From Thiobacillus denitrificans (lineage in GTDB: Bacteria > Pseudomonadota > Gammaproteobacteria > Burkholderiales > Thiobacillaceae): a stretch of DNA of 64,000 nt. A program made the position numbers and the translations under genes. Where the stretch lies: the NCBI GenBank assembly GCA_020723405.1, contig DYIY01000004.1, positions 124,001-188,000 on the forward strand, given 5' to 3'. How positions within the stretch are numbered: position 1 is the first letter of the stretch; the number at the start of each line of letters is the position of its first letter. Below are positions 31,804-40,450 of this stretch, piece by piece. Under the pieces are notes generated by a model that did not search any database, had not been told where the DNA came from, and saw only the letters and a program-made list of their open reading frames with translations.

Positions 31804-32121
31804 ATGCTGATTGCCCCCGCCTACGCCGCCGACCCCGCCCAACCGGACCCCATCGTCAGCTTCCTGCCGCTGATCGTCCTGTTCGCCCTGTTCTACTTTT
31901 TGATCATCCGCCCCCAGATGAAGCGGGCCAAGGACCAGAAGAAAATGCAGGACGCCATCCAGAAGGGCGACGAGGTGATCACCGCCGGCGGCCAACTGGG
32001 CAAGGTGGTGAAGGTCACCGACCAGTACATCACCCTGGACATCGGCGGCGGCACCGAAAGCGTGTTCCAGCGCGGCGCCGTGCAGACCGTCCTGCCCAAG
32101 GGAACGATCAAAGATCTGTGA
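31804..32121 (+). CDS. yajC: Sec translocase accessory protein YajC
   Basis: A 105-aa protein with one N-terminal membrane helix (IVSFLPLIVLFALFYFLIIR) followed by the family motif RPQMKRAKDQKKMQDAIQKG and a soluble beta-rich domain (DEVITAGGQLGKVVKV). YajC associates with SecDF-SecYEG. It precedes secD in the usual order. The gap to secD is filled by a long inverted repeat that begins at the yajC stop codon. The start lacks a strong ribosome site. Confidence 0.95.
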   Translation: MLIAPAYAADPAQPDPIVSFLPLIVLFALFYFLIIRPQMKRAKDQKKMQDAIQKGDEVITAGGQLGKVVKVTDQYITLDIGGGTESVFQRGAVQTVLPKGTIKDL

Positions 32122-32124
32122 GGA

Positions 32125-32196
32125 GTAAGGGGTGAGGAGTGAGGAGACATCCTCGCTCCTCACCCTTCCCCTCACTCCTTACTCCTCACCCCTTAC
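32125..32196. repeat. Long inverted repeat between yajC and secD
   Basis: GTAAGGGGTGAGGAGT (32125-32140) is repeated in perfect inverted form at 32181-32196 (ACTCCTCACCCCTTAC). The inner 40 bp contain further GAGGAG / CTCCTC copies. The arms are built of TGAGGAG-type direct repeats, so slippage between copies is possible. It fills the whole gap and ends seven bases before the secD ATG. Confidence 0.9.
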
Positions 32197-32202
32197 CCGC
32201 AC

Positions 32203-34032
32203 ATGAACCGATATCCCCTCTGGAAATACCTGGTCATCGCCGTCGCCCTGGTGATCGCCTTCGTCTATACCCTGCCCAACTTCTACGGTGAGGTGCCGGC
32301 GGTCCAGGTGACCCCGGTGCGCACTACGGAAAAGGTGGATGGGGCCCTCATGCAACGGGTGGAGACGGTCCTCAAGGCCGGCGGTATCACGCCCCTGGGG
32401 GTGGCCATGGACGCCCGGGGGGTGAAAGCCCGCTTCGCCGATCCGGACACCCAGATCAAGGCCAAGGACGCCCTCCAGCAAAACCTGGGCCAGGGCTACA
32501 CCGTAGCCCTCAACCTGCTGTCCGCTTCGCCGGAATGGCTCACCTCCATCGGCGCCCTGCCCATGTATCTGGGCCTGGATCTGCGCGGCGGGGTGCACTT
32601 CCTCATGCAGGTGGACATGCCCAAGGCCCTGGAAAAGGCGGCCGAGCGCTACCAGGGCGACATCCGCACCCTGCTGCGGGAGAAGAAGGTGCGCTACACC
32701 GGCATCGGCCGGGAAGGCCAGGAAGTGGCCATCCGCTTCCGCGATGCCGCCCAGCGGGACGAGGCCCGCAAGGCCATCGAGAGCGCCTATCCGGAGCTGC
32801 AACTGGATGACGGCCAGTCCGGCGAGGAAATGCTTCTTGCCGCCACCCTGAAGAAACAGGCCCAGGTGAAGACCCAGGAAGACGCCCTGAAACAGAACCT
32901 GACCACCCTGCGCAACCGGGTCAACGAACTGGGCGTGGCCGAACCGGTCATCCAGCAGCAGGGCATCGACCGGGTGGTGGTCCAGTTGCCGGGTGTCCAG
33001 GACACGGCCAAGGCCAAGGAGATCCTGGGCCGCACCGCCACCCTGGAAATCCGCATGGTGGACGAGGAGAAGATGCAGGATCCGGCCGCCGTCCAGGCTG
33101 CCGTGGCCGGCCAGGTGCCCTTCGGCACGGAAATCTACTACGAGCGCAACGGCGTGCCGGTGCTGGTGAAGAAGACCGTGGTGCTCACCGGCGACTACAT
33201 CACCGACGCCCAGCCGGGCTTCGACAACCAGTCCAACCAGGCGGCCGTCCACGTGAACCTGGACGGCCGGGGGGCACGCATCTTCAAGAACGTGACCCGG
33301 GAGAACGTGGGCAAGCGCATGGCCATCCTGCTCATCGAGAAGGGCAAGACGGAAGTGGTCACCGCCCCGGTGATCCGGGAAGAAATCGGCGGCGGCCGGG
33401 TGCAGATCACCGGCATGGATTCCCCCCAGGAAGCCAACGACGTGGCCCTGCTGCTGCGCGCCGGCGCCCTGGCTGCGCCCATGGAGATCGTGGAAGAGCG
33501 CACCGTGGGCCCCAGCCTGGGCAAGGACAACATCGAGAAGGGCTTCAACTCCACCCTCTACGGCTTTGCCGCCATCGCCGTGTTCATGGTGATCTACTAC
33601 CAACTGTTCGGCATCGTCTCGGTGCTGGCCCTGGCCACCAACATGTTCCTGCTGGTGGCCCTGCTGTCCATGATGCAGGCCACCCTGACCCTGCCCGGCA
33701 TCGCCGGTATCGCCCTGACCCTGGGCATGGCCATCGACGCCAACGTGATCATCGCCGAGCGCATCCGCGAGGAACTGCGCAACGGCATGACGCCCCAGGC
33801 GGCCCTGGCGGCGGGTTACGAACGGGCCTGGGACACCATCCTGGATTCCAACATCACCACCCTCATCGCCGGCATCGCCCTGTTCTGGCTGGGCTCCGGC
33901 CCGGTGCGGGGCTTCGCCGTGGTGCTCTGCCTGGGCATCCTCACCTCCATGTTCAGCGCCGTGCTGGTTTCCCGGGCCATGGTCAACTTGACCTACGGCC
34001 GGGCCAAACGCCTGACCAAGCTGTCCATCTGA
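32203..34032 (+). CDS. secD: Protein translocase subunit SecD
   Basis: A 609-aa inner-membrane protein that with SecF uses the proton gradient to complete protein export. Seen: the N-terminal helix after MNRYPLWKYLVIAVALVIAF, the periplasmic P1 domain with LGLDLRGGVHFLMQVDM, a second conserved stretch RNRVNELGVAEPVIQQQG, and the C-terminal five-helix domain with GMAIDANVIIAERIREEL and TLIAGIALFWLGSGPVRGFA. The typical MNRYPLWKY start fixes ATG 32203, yet no Shine-Dalgarno sequence precedes it (CCCTTACCCGCAC). secF follows after 10 bp. Confidence 0.97.
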   Translation: MNRYPLWKYLVIAVALVIAFVYTLPNFYGEVPAVQVTPVRTTEKVDGALMQRVETVLKAGGITPLGVAMDARGVKARFADPDTQIKAKDALQQNLGQGYTVALNLLSASPEWLTSIGALPMYLGLDLRGGVHFLMQVDMPKALEKAAERYQGDIRTLLREKKVRYTGIGREGQEVAIRFRDAAQRDEARKAIESAYPELQLDDGQSGEEMLLAATLKKQAQVKTQEDALKQNLTTLRNRVNELGVAEPVIQQQGIDRVVVQLPGVQDTAKAKEILGRTATLEIRMVDEEKMQDPAAVQAAVAGQVPFGTEIYYERNGVPVLVKKTVVLTGDYITDAQPGFDNQSNQAAVHVNLDGRGARIFKNVTRENVGKRMAILLIEKGKTEVVTAPVIREEIGGGRVQITGMDSPQEANDVALLLRAGALAAPMEIVEERTVGPSLGKDNIEKGFNSTLYGFAAIAVFMVIYYQLFGIVSVLALATNMFLLVALLSMMQATLTLPGIAGIALTLGMAIDANVIIAERIREELRNGMTPQAALAAGYERAWDTILDSNITTLIAGIALFWLGSGPVRGFAVVLCLGILTSMFSAVLVSRAMVNLTYGRAKRLTKLSI

Positions 34033-34042
34033 AGGGCGCGCC

Positions 34043-34978
34043 ATGATCGAACTGTTCCACCTCAAGCAGGACATCCCCTTCATGCGTTGGGCCCGCAGCA
34101 CGATTTTCGTGTCCGTGGCCTTCATCGCCGCCGCCATCGGGCTCCTGGCCAGCAAAGGCCTGAACCTGGGGGTGGATTTCACCGGTGGCACGGTGATGGA
34201 GATCGGCTACCCGGGCAAGGCCGCCGACATTCCGGGCATCCGGCAAGTACTGACCCAGTCCGGTTACGGCGACGCCCAGGTGCAGAACTTCGGCACCGCC
34301 AGCGACGTGCTGGTGCGCTTGCCGGTGAAGCAGGGCGTCACCTCGGCCCAGCTTTCCGAGCAGGTGCTGCTGGCCCTCAAGGCCGCCGACCCGGCGGTGG
34401 AAATGCGCCGGGTGGAGTTCGTCGGTCCCCAGGTGGGCCAGGAACTCCTGGAGGACGGCTCCCTGGCCCTGCTGGTGGTGGCCATGGGCATCGTCATCTA
34501 CCTGGCCCTCCGTTTCGAGTGGCGCATGGCGGCCGGCGCCATCTTCGCCACGGCCCACGACATCTTCATCGTGCTCGGCGTGTGGTCCCTGTTCCAGTGG
34601 GAATTCTCCCTGACCGTGCTGGCCGCCGTACTGGCCATCCTGGGCTACTCGGTGAACGACACGGTGGTGGTGTTCGACCGGATCCGGGAAAACTTCCGCA
34701 AGACCCGCCTGACCAACGTGGCGGCCATCATGGACAACGCCAAGACCGCCACCCTGGCGCGCACCGTCATCACCAGCGGCACCACGTCCTTGATGGTACT
34801 GGCCATGCTGTTCCTGGGCGGCGAAGTGCTCTACGGCTTCGCCCTGTGCCTCATCATCGGCATCGTCGTCGGCACCTATTCCTCGGTGCTGGTGGCCAGC
34901 CCCATCACCATGTGGCTCGGCGTGTCCCGGGAAGACTTCATCAAGCCGGTGAAGACCGAATCCGGCGCCGTGGTCTGA
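34043..34978 (+). CDS. secF: Protein translocase subunit SecF
   Basis: A 311-aa partner of SecD with six membrane helices. Seen: GLNLGVDFTGGTVMEIGYPG (the FTGG motif of the periplasmic domain), then LALRFEWRMAAGAIFATAHD, the conserved SVNDTVVVFDRIRENFR loop and the C-terminal helices. ATG 34043 is 10 bp after secD, with AAGGGCGCG as a weak ribosome site. The YajC-SecD-SecF order is standard in proteobacteria. Confidence 0.97.
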   Translation: MIELFHLKQDIPFMRWARSTIFVSVAFIAAAIGLLASKGLNLGVDFTGGTVMEIGYPGKAADIPGIRQVLTQSGYGDAQVQNFGTASDVLVRLPVKQGVTSAQLSEQVLLALKAADPAVEMRRVEFVGPQVGQELLEDGSLALLVVAMGIVIYLALRFEWRMAAGAIFATAHDIFIVLGVWSLFQWEFSLTVLAAVLAILGYSVNDTVVVFDRIRENFRKTRLTNVAAIMDNAKTATLARTVITSGTTSLMVLAMLFLGGEVLYGFALCLIIGIVVGTYSSVLVASPITMWLGVSREDFIKPVKTESGAVV

Positions 34979-35001
34979 ACCCTCGAACCCTGGAGAACCC
35001 C

Positions 35002-35880
35002 ATGCGCATCCTGCCCCTGTTCCTCGCCCTGGCCTTCGGCAGCGCCCAGGCCGCCACCGTGCTGGTGGACAAGACCCTCCCCGGCTTCTCCTCCCCGGAG
35101 AGCGTGGTGGTGGAAGGGGCCGACGTGTTCGTCTCCAACCTGGGGGTGAAACTGGAGCCCATGGAGAAGGACGGCGACGGCTTCATCGCCCGGCTGGACC
35201 GCCAGGGCAACGTGAAGAACCTCAAGTGGGCGGAAAAGCTCAACGGGCCCAAGGGCATGATCGCCGTGGGCGGAGTGCTTTACGTGGCCGACATCGACCG
35301 GGTGGTGGGCTTCCGCATCCGCGACGGCAAGCCGGTCTTCGACCTGGACATGTCCGCCACCGGCGCCAAGTTCCTCAACGGCTTCGCCCGCTACGACAAC
35401 CGCAAGTTGCTGCTTTCCGCCACCGACCTGAACAAGGTGTTCGCCATCGACCTGGCGGGCAAGAAGTATGAGGAAGTGCGCTTCGACACCCCGCCCCAGG
35501 GCCCCAACGGCATGAAGAAGCGGGGCGACCAGCTCATCGTGGTGGACTGGGGCACCGACGGCCAGCCCAACGGCGCGGTGCGCACCTATCGGCTCAAGGG
35601 GATGCAGGCCACCCTGGACAAGACCTACAACCCTACCCCCGGCGGCTATTTCGACGGCGTGGTGGACCTGGGCGCCAACCGCTGGCTGATCTCCAACTGG
35701 GTCAGGTTCGAGCCCGCCGGGCTGTTGCAGGTGCTGGACACCCGCACCGGCCAGGTCAGCGTGGCCAACGAGAAACTGCCCGTGGCCGGCCCCGCCGACA
35801 TCTTTCTGGACGACCAGGGCAAGCTCTGGGTACCCGGCATGATGGAGGGCAAGGTCTACCGTATGACCCTGCGCCGCTGA
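35002..35880 (+). CDS. Exported beta-propeller (SMP-30-like) protein
   Basis: A 292-aa protein with a signal peptide (MRILPLFLALAFGSAQAA) and repeated strand blades such as FSSPESVVVEGADVFVSN, NGPKGMIAVGGVLYVAD, PNGMKKRGDQLIVVDWG and PADIFLDDQGKLWVPGM. These fit the six-bladed propeller of SMP-30/gluconolactonase/strictosidine-synthase-like proteins. Substrate and metal ligands cannot be assigned. It starts 23 bp after secF, with TGGAGA before the ATG, and may be read from the same transcript. Periplasmic location is inferred. Confidence 0.82.
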   Translation: MRILPLFLALAFGSAQAATVLVDKTLPGFSSPESVVVEGADVFVSNLGVKLEPMEKDGDGFIARLDRQGNVKNLKWAEKLNGPKGMIAVGGVLYVADIDRVVGFRIRDGKPVFDLDMSATGAKFLNGFARYDNRKLLLSATDLNKVFAIDLAGKKYEEVRFDTPPQGPNGMKKRGDQLIVVDWGTDGQPNGAVRTYRLKGMQATLDKTYNPTPGGYFDGVVDLGANRWLISNWVRFEPAGLLQVLDTRTGQVSVANEKLPVAGPADIFLDDQGKLWVPGMMEGKVYRMTLRR

Positions 35881-35907
35881 CCGTAACAAAACAGGCACCA
35901 GACCCTT

Positions 35908-36561
35908 ATGGAAATCCTCACCCAGTTCATCGACATCGTTCTCCACCTGGACAAGCACCTGGCCATTCTGGTGGAGAACTACGGGGTCTGGGTGTACGCC
36001 ATCCTGTTCGCCATCGTGTTCATGGAAACGGGCTTCGTGGTGACCCCCTTCCTGCCCGGCGACTCCCTGCTCTTCGTGGCCGGCGCCGTGGCGGCGGCGG
36101 GCGGCATGGACCCCTGGCTGGTGTCCGGCACCCTCATCGTGGCCGCCCTGTGCGGCGACAACGTGAACTACTGGATCGGCCGCTTCCTGGGGCCCCGGGT
36201 GTTCCAGTTCGAAGGCAGCCGTTTCCTCAAACAGGAAAACCTGGAGCGCACCCACGCCTTCATGGAAAAGCACGGCCCCAAGGCCATCATCATCGCCCGC
36301 TTCGTGCCCGTGGTGCGCACCTTCGTGCCCTTCGTCTGCGGCATCGGCCGCCTCACCTACCCCCGCTTCCTGGGCTTCTCGGTGATCGGCGCCCTGCTCT
36401 GGGTGGGCTTGCTGGTGCCGGCCGGCTATTTCTTCGGCAACCTGCCCTTCGTCAAGAACAACCTGACCCTGGTGATCCTGTTCATCATCTTCCTGTCGGT
36501 GCTGCCGGGGATCATCGAGTTCCTGAAGCACCGTCGGGCTGCGGCCGCCGGCCAGGCCTGA
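35908..36561 (+). CDS. DedA-family membrane protein
   Basis: A 217-aa polytopic inner-membrane protein of the DedA/VTT family, linked in other bacteria to undecaprenyl-phosphate or lipid recycling and membrane potential. Seen: FMETGFVVTPFLPGDSLLFV, NYWIGRFLGPRVF, and the conserved FIARFVPVVRTFVPFVCGIG-like segment (IIARFVPVVRTFVPFVCGIG) that contains the functional arginines. There are about five membrane segments. ATG 35908 lies 27 bp after the propeller gene. It converges with the antiporter gene, with 3 bp between. Confidence 0.93.
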   Translation: MEILTQFIDIVLHLDKHLAILVENYGVWVYAILFAIVFMETGFVVTPFLPGDSLLFVAGAVAAAGGMDPWLVSGTLIVAALCGDNVNYWIGRFLGPRVFQFEGSRFLKQENLERTHAFMEKHGPKAIIIARFVPVVRTFVPFVCGIGRLTYPRFLGFSVIGALLWVGLLVPAGYFFGNLPFVKNNLTLVILFIIFLSVLPGIIEFLKHRRAAAAGQA

Positions 36562-36564
36562 GTC

Positions 36565-38277
36565 TCACGGCCCGGGGCGGGCCGCCGGGGGCGGCGGAAA
36601 ACGGCCCAGGATGTGGTCGGTCATGCCCCGGGCCAATTCCGCCTCGCCGAAGAACACCCGGGAATCCCCCTCCTGCATCAGCAGGTCCGCCTCCTCCTCG
36701 CTGTGGGTGCGCAGCACCACCTCGATACCCGGGTTCAGGGCTCTGGCCGTCTCCAGCATGCGCCGGGCGCTCAGGGGATCGGGCACGGCGATGACCAGCA
36801 TGGCGGCATGGGCCACGTGGGCCTGGACCAGCACCAGGGGATCCGCCGCGTCCCCCGAAACGGCGGCCATGCCCTCACCTCGCAGGCGCTCCACCTGCTC
36901 CCGGCTCAATTCCACCACCACGAAGGGAATGCCCCGCTGGAGCAGCGCCATGGCGATACGCTGCCCCACCCGCCCGTAGCCCACCAACACCACCTGGCCC
37001 GCCAGAAACTTGCGGTCCGTGCTGAGGGGCAGGGCCGCCGTGGGATCCTCCCGGGTTTCCAGGCGCCGGGCCAGGGGGGAACGGGCCAGGATCCAGGCCC
37101 GGGCCGGCTCCGCCAGGGCGAAGATCAAAGGGTTGAGGGCGATGGAGATCAGCGCCCCGGCCACCACCAGGCTCTGGGCCTCCTGGCTGAGCACCCCCAG
37201 GGACAGGCCCAGCCCCACCAGAATGAAGGAGAACTCGCCGATCTGGGCCAGGCTGGCCGCCACCGTGAAGGCCGTATTCAGGGGATAGCGGAACATCAGC
37301 ACCAGCAGGGCCGCCGCCAGGGACTTGCCGAGGATGATGATGGCCACCACCGCCAGCACCCGGAGGGGGCTGTCCAACAGCACCATGGGGTCGAACAGCA
37401 TGCCCACGGACACGAAGAACAGCACCGCAAAGGCATCCCGCAGGGGCAGGGATTCCTCGGCCGCCCGGTGGCTGAATTCCGATTCCCGCAACACCATGCC
37501 GGCGAAGAAGGCCCCCAGGGCGAAGGACACCCCGAACAGGCTGGCGGCGCCAAAGGCGATGCCGATGGCCGCCGTCACCACGGCCAGGGTGAAGAGTTCC
37601 CGGGAACCGGTGCGGGCCACCTGCCAGAGGAGCCAGGGCAGGGCCTTGCGCCCCACCACCAGCATGAGGGCCACGAAGCCGCCCACTTCCAGCAAGGTCA
37701 GCAGCAAGGTTCCGGCCAGGGAACCCCCGGCAGTCCCCGCCTGACCGCCCCCCAGCACCCCGGCCAGGGGCGGCAGGAGCACCAGCAGCAGCACCGTGGC
37801 CAGATCCTCCACCACCAGCCAGCCCACGGCGATGCGGCCGTTCATGGAATCCAGCAGCCCCTTGGCTTCCAGGGCTTTGAGCAACACCACGGTACTGGCG
37901 CAGGACAGGGTCAGGCCGAACACCAGGGCTGAACCCCAGGGCCAATCCCAGGACAGGGCCAGGACCATGCCCAGCACCGTGGCCAGCCCCATCTGCACCA
38001 CCGCCCCGGGCACGGCGATGCGCCGCACGGCCAGCAGATCGTCCAGGGAGAAATGCAGACCCACGCCGAACATGAGCAGCATCACCCCGATCTCGGCGAG
38101 TTGGGCGGCCAGGCCCATGTCCGCCACGAAACCCGGCGTAGCCGGCCCGATCAACACCCCCGCCATCAGATAGCCCACCAGGGTGGGCAGACGCAGACGG
38201 GTGGCTAGAAAGCCCAACAGCAAGGCCAGGCCGAAACCTGCCGCCAGGGTGGTGATCAGGGAAAGATCCTGGTGCAT
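36565..38277 (-). CDS. CPA2 monovalent cation:proton antiporter with RCK domain (Kef/YbaL-like)
   Basis: A 570-aa transporter. Residues 1-390 form 12-13 membrane segments typical of the Na+/H+ exchanger fold (LPTLVGYLMAGVLIGPATPG, SLDDLLAVRRIAVPGAVVQM, FGVSFALGAFFAGMVL). From about 415 an NAD-binding RCK (TrkA-N) domain follows: VVLVGYGRVGQRIAMALLQR with GxGxxG, and AAVSGDAADPLVLVQAHV. Such proteins export K+ or Na+ in exchange for H+ under thiol or pH stress. There is no glutathione-binding KefFC partner nearby, so the YbaL-like subgroup is more likely than KefC. The start at 38277 (MHQDLS) is well supported. Confidence 0.92.
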   Translation of the reverse strand: MHQDLSLITTLAAGFGLALLLGFLATRLRLPTLVGYLMAGVLIGPATPGFVADMGLAAQLAEIGVMLLMFGVGLHFSLDDLLAVRRIAVPGAVVQMGLATVLGMVLALSWDWPWGSALVFGLTLSCASTVVLLKALEAKGLLDSMNGRIAVGWLVVEDLATVLLLVLLPPLAGVLGGGQAGTAGGSLAGTLLLTLLEVGGFVALMLVVGRKALPWLLWQVARTGSRELFTLAVVTAAIGIAFGAASLFGVSFALGAFFAGMVLRESEFSHRAAEESLPLRDAFAVLFFVSVGMLFDPMVLLDSPLRVLAVVAIIILGKSLAAALLVLMFRYPLNTAFTVAASLAQIGEFSFILVGLGLSLGVLSQEAQSLVVAGALISIALNPLIFALAEPARAWILARSPLARRLETREDPTAALPLSTDRKFLAGQVVLVGYGRVGQRIAMALLQRGIPFVVVELSREQVERLRGEGMAAVSGDAADPLVLVQAHVAHAAMLVIAVPDPLSARRMLETARALNPGIEVVLRTHSEEEADLLMQEGDSRVFFGEAELARGMTDHILGRFPPPPAARPGP

Positions 38278-38425
38278 GGACTAGTATTTCCTGTGAGCGA
38301 CGTAACCCGCCTGGCTGCGGGCAGACGTTCCGCAGATGATTGCTTTTGATGCCAATTTCAATCAATTAAGGCATGCCCCTGGAGAGGCTCAGGTCAGATG
38401 ACCCCGGGATGGTGCATCAACATTG

Positions 38426-38454
38426 TTGACAAGACCACTCAGGATTTCTACATT
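38426..38454 (+). promoter_or_regulatory. Sigma-70 promoter of the rubrerythrin operon
   Basis: TTGACA (38426-38431), a 17-bp spacer and TACATT (38449-38454) form a near-consensus promoter in the otherwise A/T-richer gap between the antiporter and rubrerythrin genes. Transcription would start near 38461, giving a leader of about 75 nt. Confidence 0.75.
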
Positions 38455-38464
38455 TTATCCATGA

Positions 38465-38481
38465 TTTAGAGTTGTTCTAAA
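38465..38481 (+). promoter_or_regulatory. Fur-superfamily-like (Irr/PerR-type) operator
   Basis: TTTAGAG-TTG-TTCTAAA is a 7-3-7 inverted repeat with one mismatch. It differs by one base from the TTTAGAA-N3-TTCTAAA box bound by Irr and resembles PerR boxes. It lies just downstream of the expected transcription start, where a repressor would block the rubrerythrin operon. Confidence 0.55.
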
Positions 38482-38534
38482 AACACCCGCATTCCCGGCA
38501 CGGGAAATTGCCGGACATCGACATGGAGACAATC

Positions 38535-38954
38535 ATGCAACTCAAAGGCTCAAAGACCGAGGGCAACCTCAAAGCCGCCTTCGCCGGCGAATCCCAGGCC
38601 AACCGCCGCTACCTCTACTTCGCCGCCAAGGCCGACGTGGAAGGCTACAACGACGTGGCCGCCCTGTTCCGCTCCACTGCGGAAGGAGAAACCGGCCACG
38701 CCCACGGCCATCTGGAGTATCTGGAAACCTGTGGTGACCCGGCCACCGGCATGCCCTTCGGCGCCACCGCCGACAACCTGAAGACCGCCGTGGCCGGCGA
38801 GACCCACGAATACACCGACATGTATCCGGGCATGGCCAAGACGGCCCGGGAAGAGGGCTTCGAGGAGATCGCCGACTGGTTCGAGACCCTGGCCAAGGCC
38901 GAGCGTTCCCACGCCAACCGCTACCAGAAGGCCCTGAACGAGCTGGGTAGCTGA
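38535..38954 (+). CDS. Rubrerythrin-type diiron protein without rubredoxin domain
   Basis: A 139-aa four-helix-bundle protein. Diiron ligand motifs are visible: [30 protein letters not shown] (ExxH), [15 protein letters not shown] and [10 protein letters not shown] (ExxH). Classical rubrerythrins add a C-terminal rubredoxin domain; here the chain ends after the second ExxH, so electrons must come from another donor. The Hdr-like Fe-S protein encoded next is a candidate (inference). Expected role: reduction of H2O2. ATG 38535 (MQLKGS) has GGAGA upstream; a longer frame from 38508 adds residues not typical for the family. Confidence 0.93.
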   Translation: MQLKGSKTEGNLKAAFAGESQANRRYLYFAAKADVEGYNDVAALFRSTAEGETGHAHGHLEYLETCGDPATGMPFGATADNLKTAVAGETHEYTDMYPGMAKTAREEGFEEIADWFETLAKAERSHANRYQKALNELGS

Positions 38955-39001
38955 AGCAGCCCGCGCCCGTTCATACCCGGGCCGGCGGGCCGGGGGTGAC
39001 A

Positions 39002-39038
39002 TCCTCCGGGTCCCCGCCTGGGCGGGGATGACGGAGGA
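39002..39038. repeat. REP-like inverted repeat (PAQAG type)
   Basis: Nested inverted repeats, TCCTCCG ... CGGAGGA outside and TCCCCGCC-TGG-GCGGGGA inside, lie between rubrerythrin and the Hdr-like gene. The core is the common proteobacterial repeat whose antisense frame reads VIPAQAG. It may act as a transcript-stabilising hairpin in the operon. Confidence 0.7.
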
Positions 39039-39095
39039 CTTCATCGCCGGCTCGCCCCGCCCCGGGCACCCCCCTTTCTGTTCCCCGGATTTCCC

Positions 39096-40430
39096 ATGAC
39101 CACCCCCGTCCGCGAAGGCAACCTGGAAGCACCCACCCGCCATCCCCTGGATTGGCGGAACCCCGACTTCTACAACCAGGATTCCCTGTTCCGGGAAATG
39201 GAACGGGTCTTCGACATCTGCCACGGCTGCCGCCGCTGCGTCAGCCTGTGCCAGTCCTTTCCCACCCTGTTCGACCTGGTGGACGAATCCGAGTCCATGG
39301 AAGTGGACGGGGTGAAGAAGGCCGATTACTGGAAGGTGGTGGAGCACTGCTACCTGTGCGACCTTTGCTACATGACCAAGTGCCCCTACGTGCCGCCCCA
39401 CGAGTGGAATCTGGATTTCCCCCACCTGATGCTGCGGGCCAAGGCCGTGCACTTCCGCACGGGCACCACCCTGCTGCGCGACAAGGTGCTCACCAGCACC
39501 GATGCGGTGGGCCGCCTGGCGGGCATTCCGGTGGTGGCCCAAACGGTCAACGCCGTGAACAAGCTGGCCCCGGCCCGCCAGGCCCTGCAAGCCGTGGCCG
39601 GCATCCATGCCGACGCCTGGCTGCCGGAATTCACCAGCCGGCCCCTGCGCAGCCGCCTGCAACGGCTTCCGGCCGCCACGCCGGGCCGGCCGGCGGGCCG
39701 CACCCGGGGCAAGGTGGCCCTGTTCGCCACCTGCTACATGAACCGCAACGAACCGGGCCCGGGCGAAGACCTGACGGTGGTGTTCAAACACAACGGCATC
39801 CCCGTCACCCTGGCGGTAAAGGAACGCTGCTGCGGCATGCCCAAGCTGGAACTGGGGGACCTGGAAGCGGTGCGGGCCGCCAAGGAGGCCAACATCCCGG
39901 TCCTGGCCGCCCTGGTGGATCAGGGCTGGGACCTGACCGCCCTGATCCCCTCCTGCGTGCTCATGTTCAAGCAGGAACTGCCCCTCATGTTCCCAGACGA
40001 CCCGGAGGTGCTGAAGGTGAAGGCCGCCTTCTTCGACCCCTTCGAATACCTGATGCTGCGCCACCGGGAAGGGCAACTGAAGACCGACTTCCCCCACCCC
40101 CTGGGCAAGGTGGCCTACCACGCCGCCTGCCACCAGCGGGTGCAGAACATGGGCCCCAAGACCCGGGAAGCCCTGGCCCTGGTGCCGGGCACCGAGATCG
40201 AATTCATCGAACGCTGCTCCGGCCACGACGGCACCTATGCGGTGAAGCGGGAGTTCCACGAATTCGCCATGAAGATCGTCAAACCCGTGGTGGCCCGGGT
40301 GAACCAGGCCAAGCCGGACCACTATGGCAGCGACTGCGCCATGGCCGGCCACCACATCGCCCACGCCCGGGGCGACGGCACCCTTCCCGAGCATCCCATC
40401 ACCCTGCTGCGCAAGGCCTACGGACTATGA
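39096..40430 (+). CDS. Heterodisulfide reductase-like Fe-S oxidoreductase
   Basis: A 444-aa soluble electron-transfer protein related to HdrD/GlpC. Two [4Fe-4S] sites are visible in the N-terminal third: CHGCRRCVSLC followed by P, and CYLCDLCYMTKCP. Two cysteine-rich CCG-type domains follow, with RCCGMPKLELGD near 250 and YHAACHQRVQ / RCSGHDG near 350-375; the second has CSG in place of CCG. It lies between rubrerythrin and DUF3501, a grouping I know from other betaproteobacteria. A role as electron donor for peroxide reduction is inferred. ATG 39096 is 141 bp after rubrerythrin, so an internal promoter is possible. Confidence 0.88.
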   Translation: MTTPVREGNLEAPTRHPLDWRNPDFYNQDSLFREMERVFDICHGCRRCVSLCQSFPTLFDLVDESESMEVDGVKKADYWKVVEHCYLCDLCYMTKCPYVPPHEWNLDFPHLMLRAKAVHFRTGTTLLRDKVLTSTDAVGRLAGIPVVAQTVNAVNKLAPARQALQAVAGIHADAWLPEFTSRPLRSRLQRLPAATPGRPAGRTRGKVALFATCYMNRNEPGPGEDLTVVFKHNGIPVTLAVKERCCGMPKLELGDLEAVRAAKEANIPVLAALVDQGWDLTALIPSCVLMFKQELPLMFPDDPEVLKVKAAFFDPFEYLMLRHREGQLKTDFPHPLGKVAYHAACHQRVQNMGPKTREALALVPGTEIEFIERCSGHDGTYAVKREFHEFAMKIVKPVVARVNQAKPDHYGSDCAMAGHHIAHARGDGTLPEHPITLLRKAYGL

Positions 40431-40450
40431 GTACACGTGAGGACGCCACC

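Noticed and set aside
38550-40394. 614-aa minus-strand frame containing SVIPAQAGTRR
   Set aside because: It is an antisense shadow of rubrerythrin and the Hdr-like gene, and includes the VIPAQAG repeat translation.
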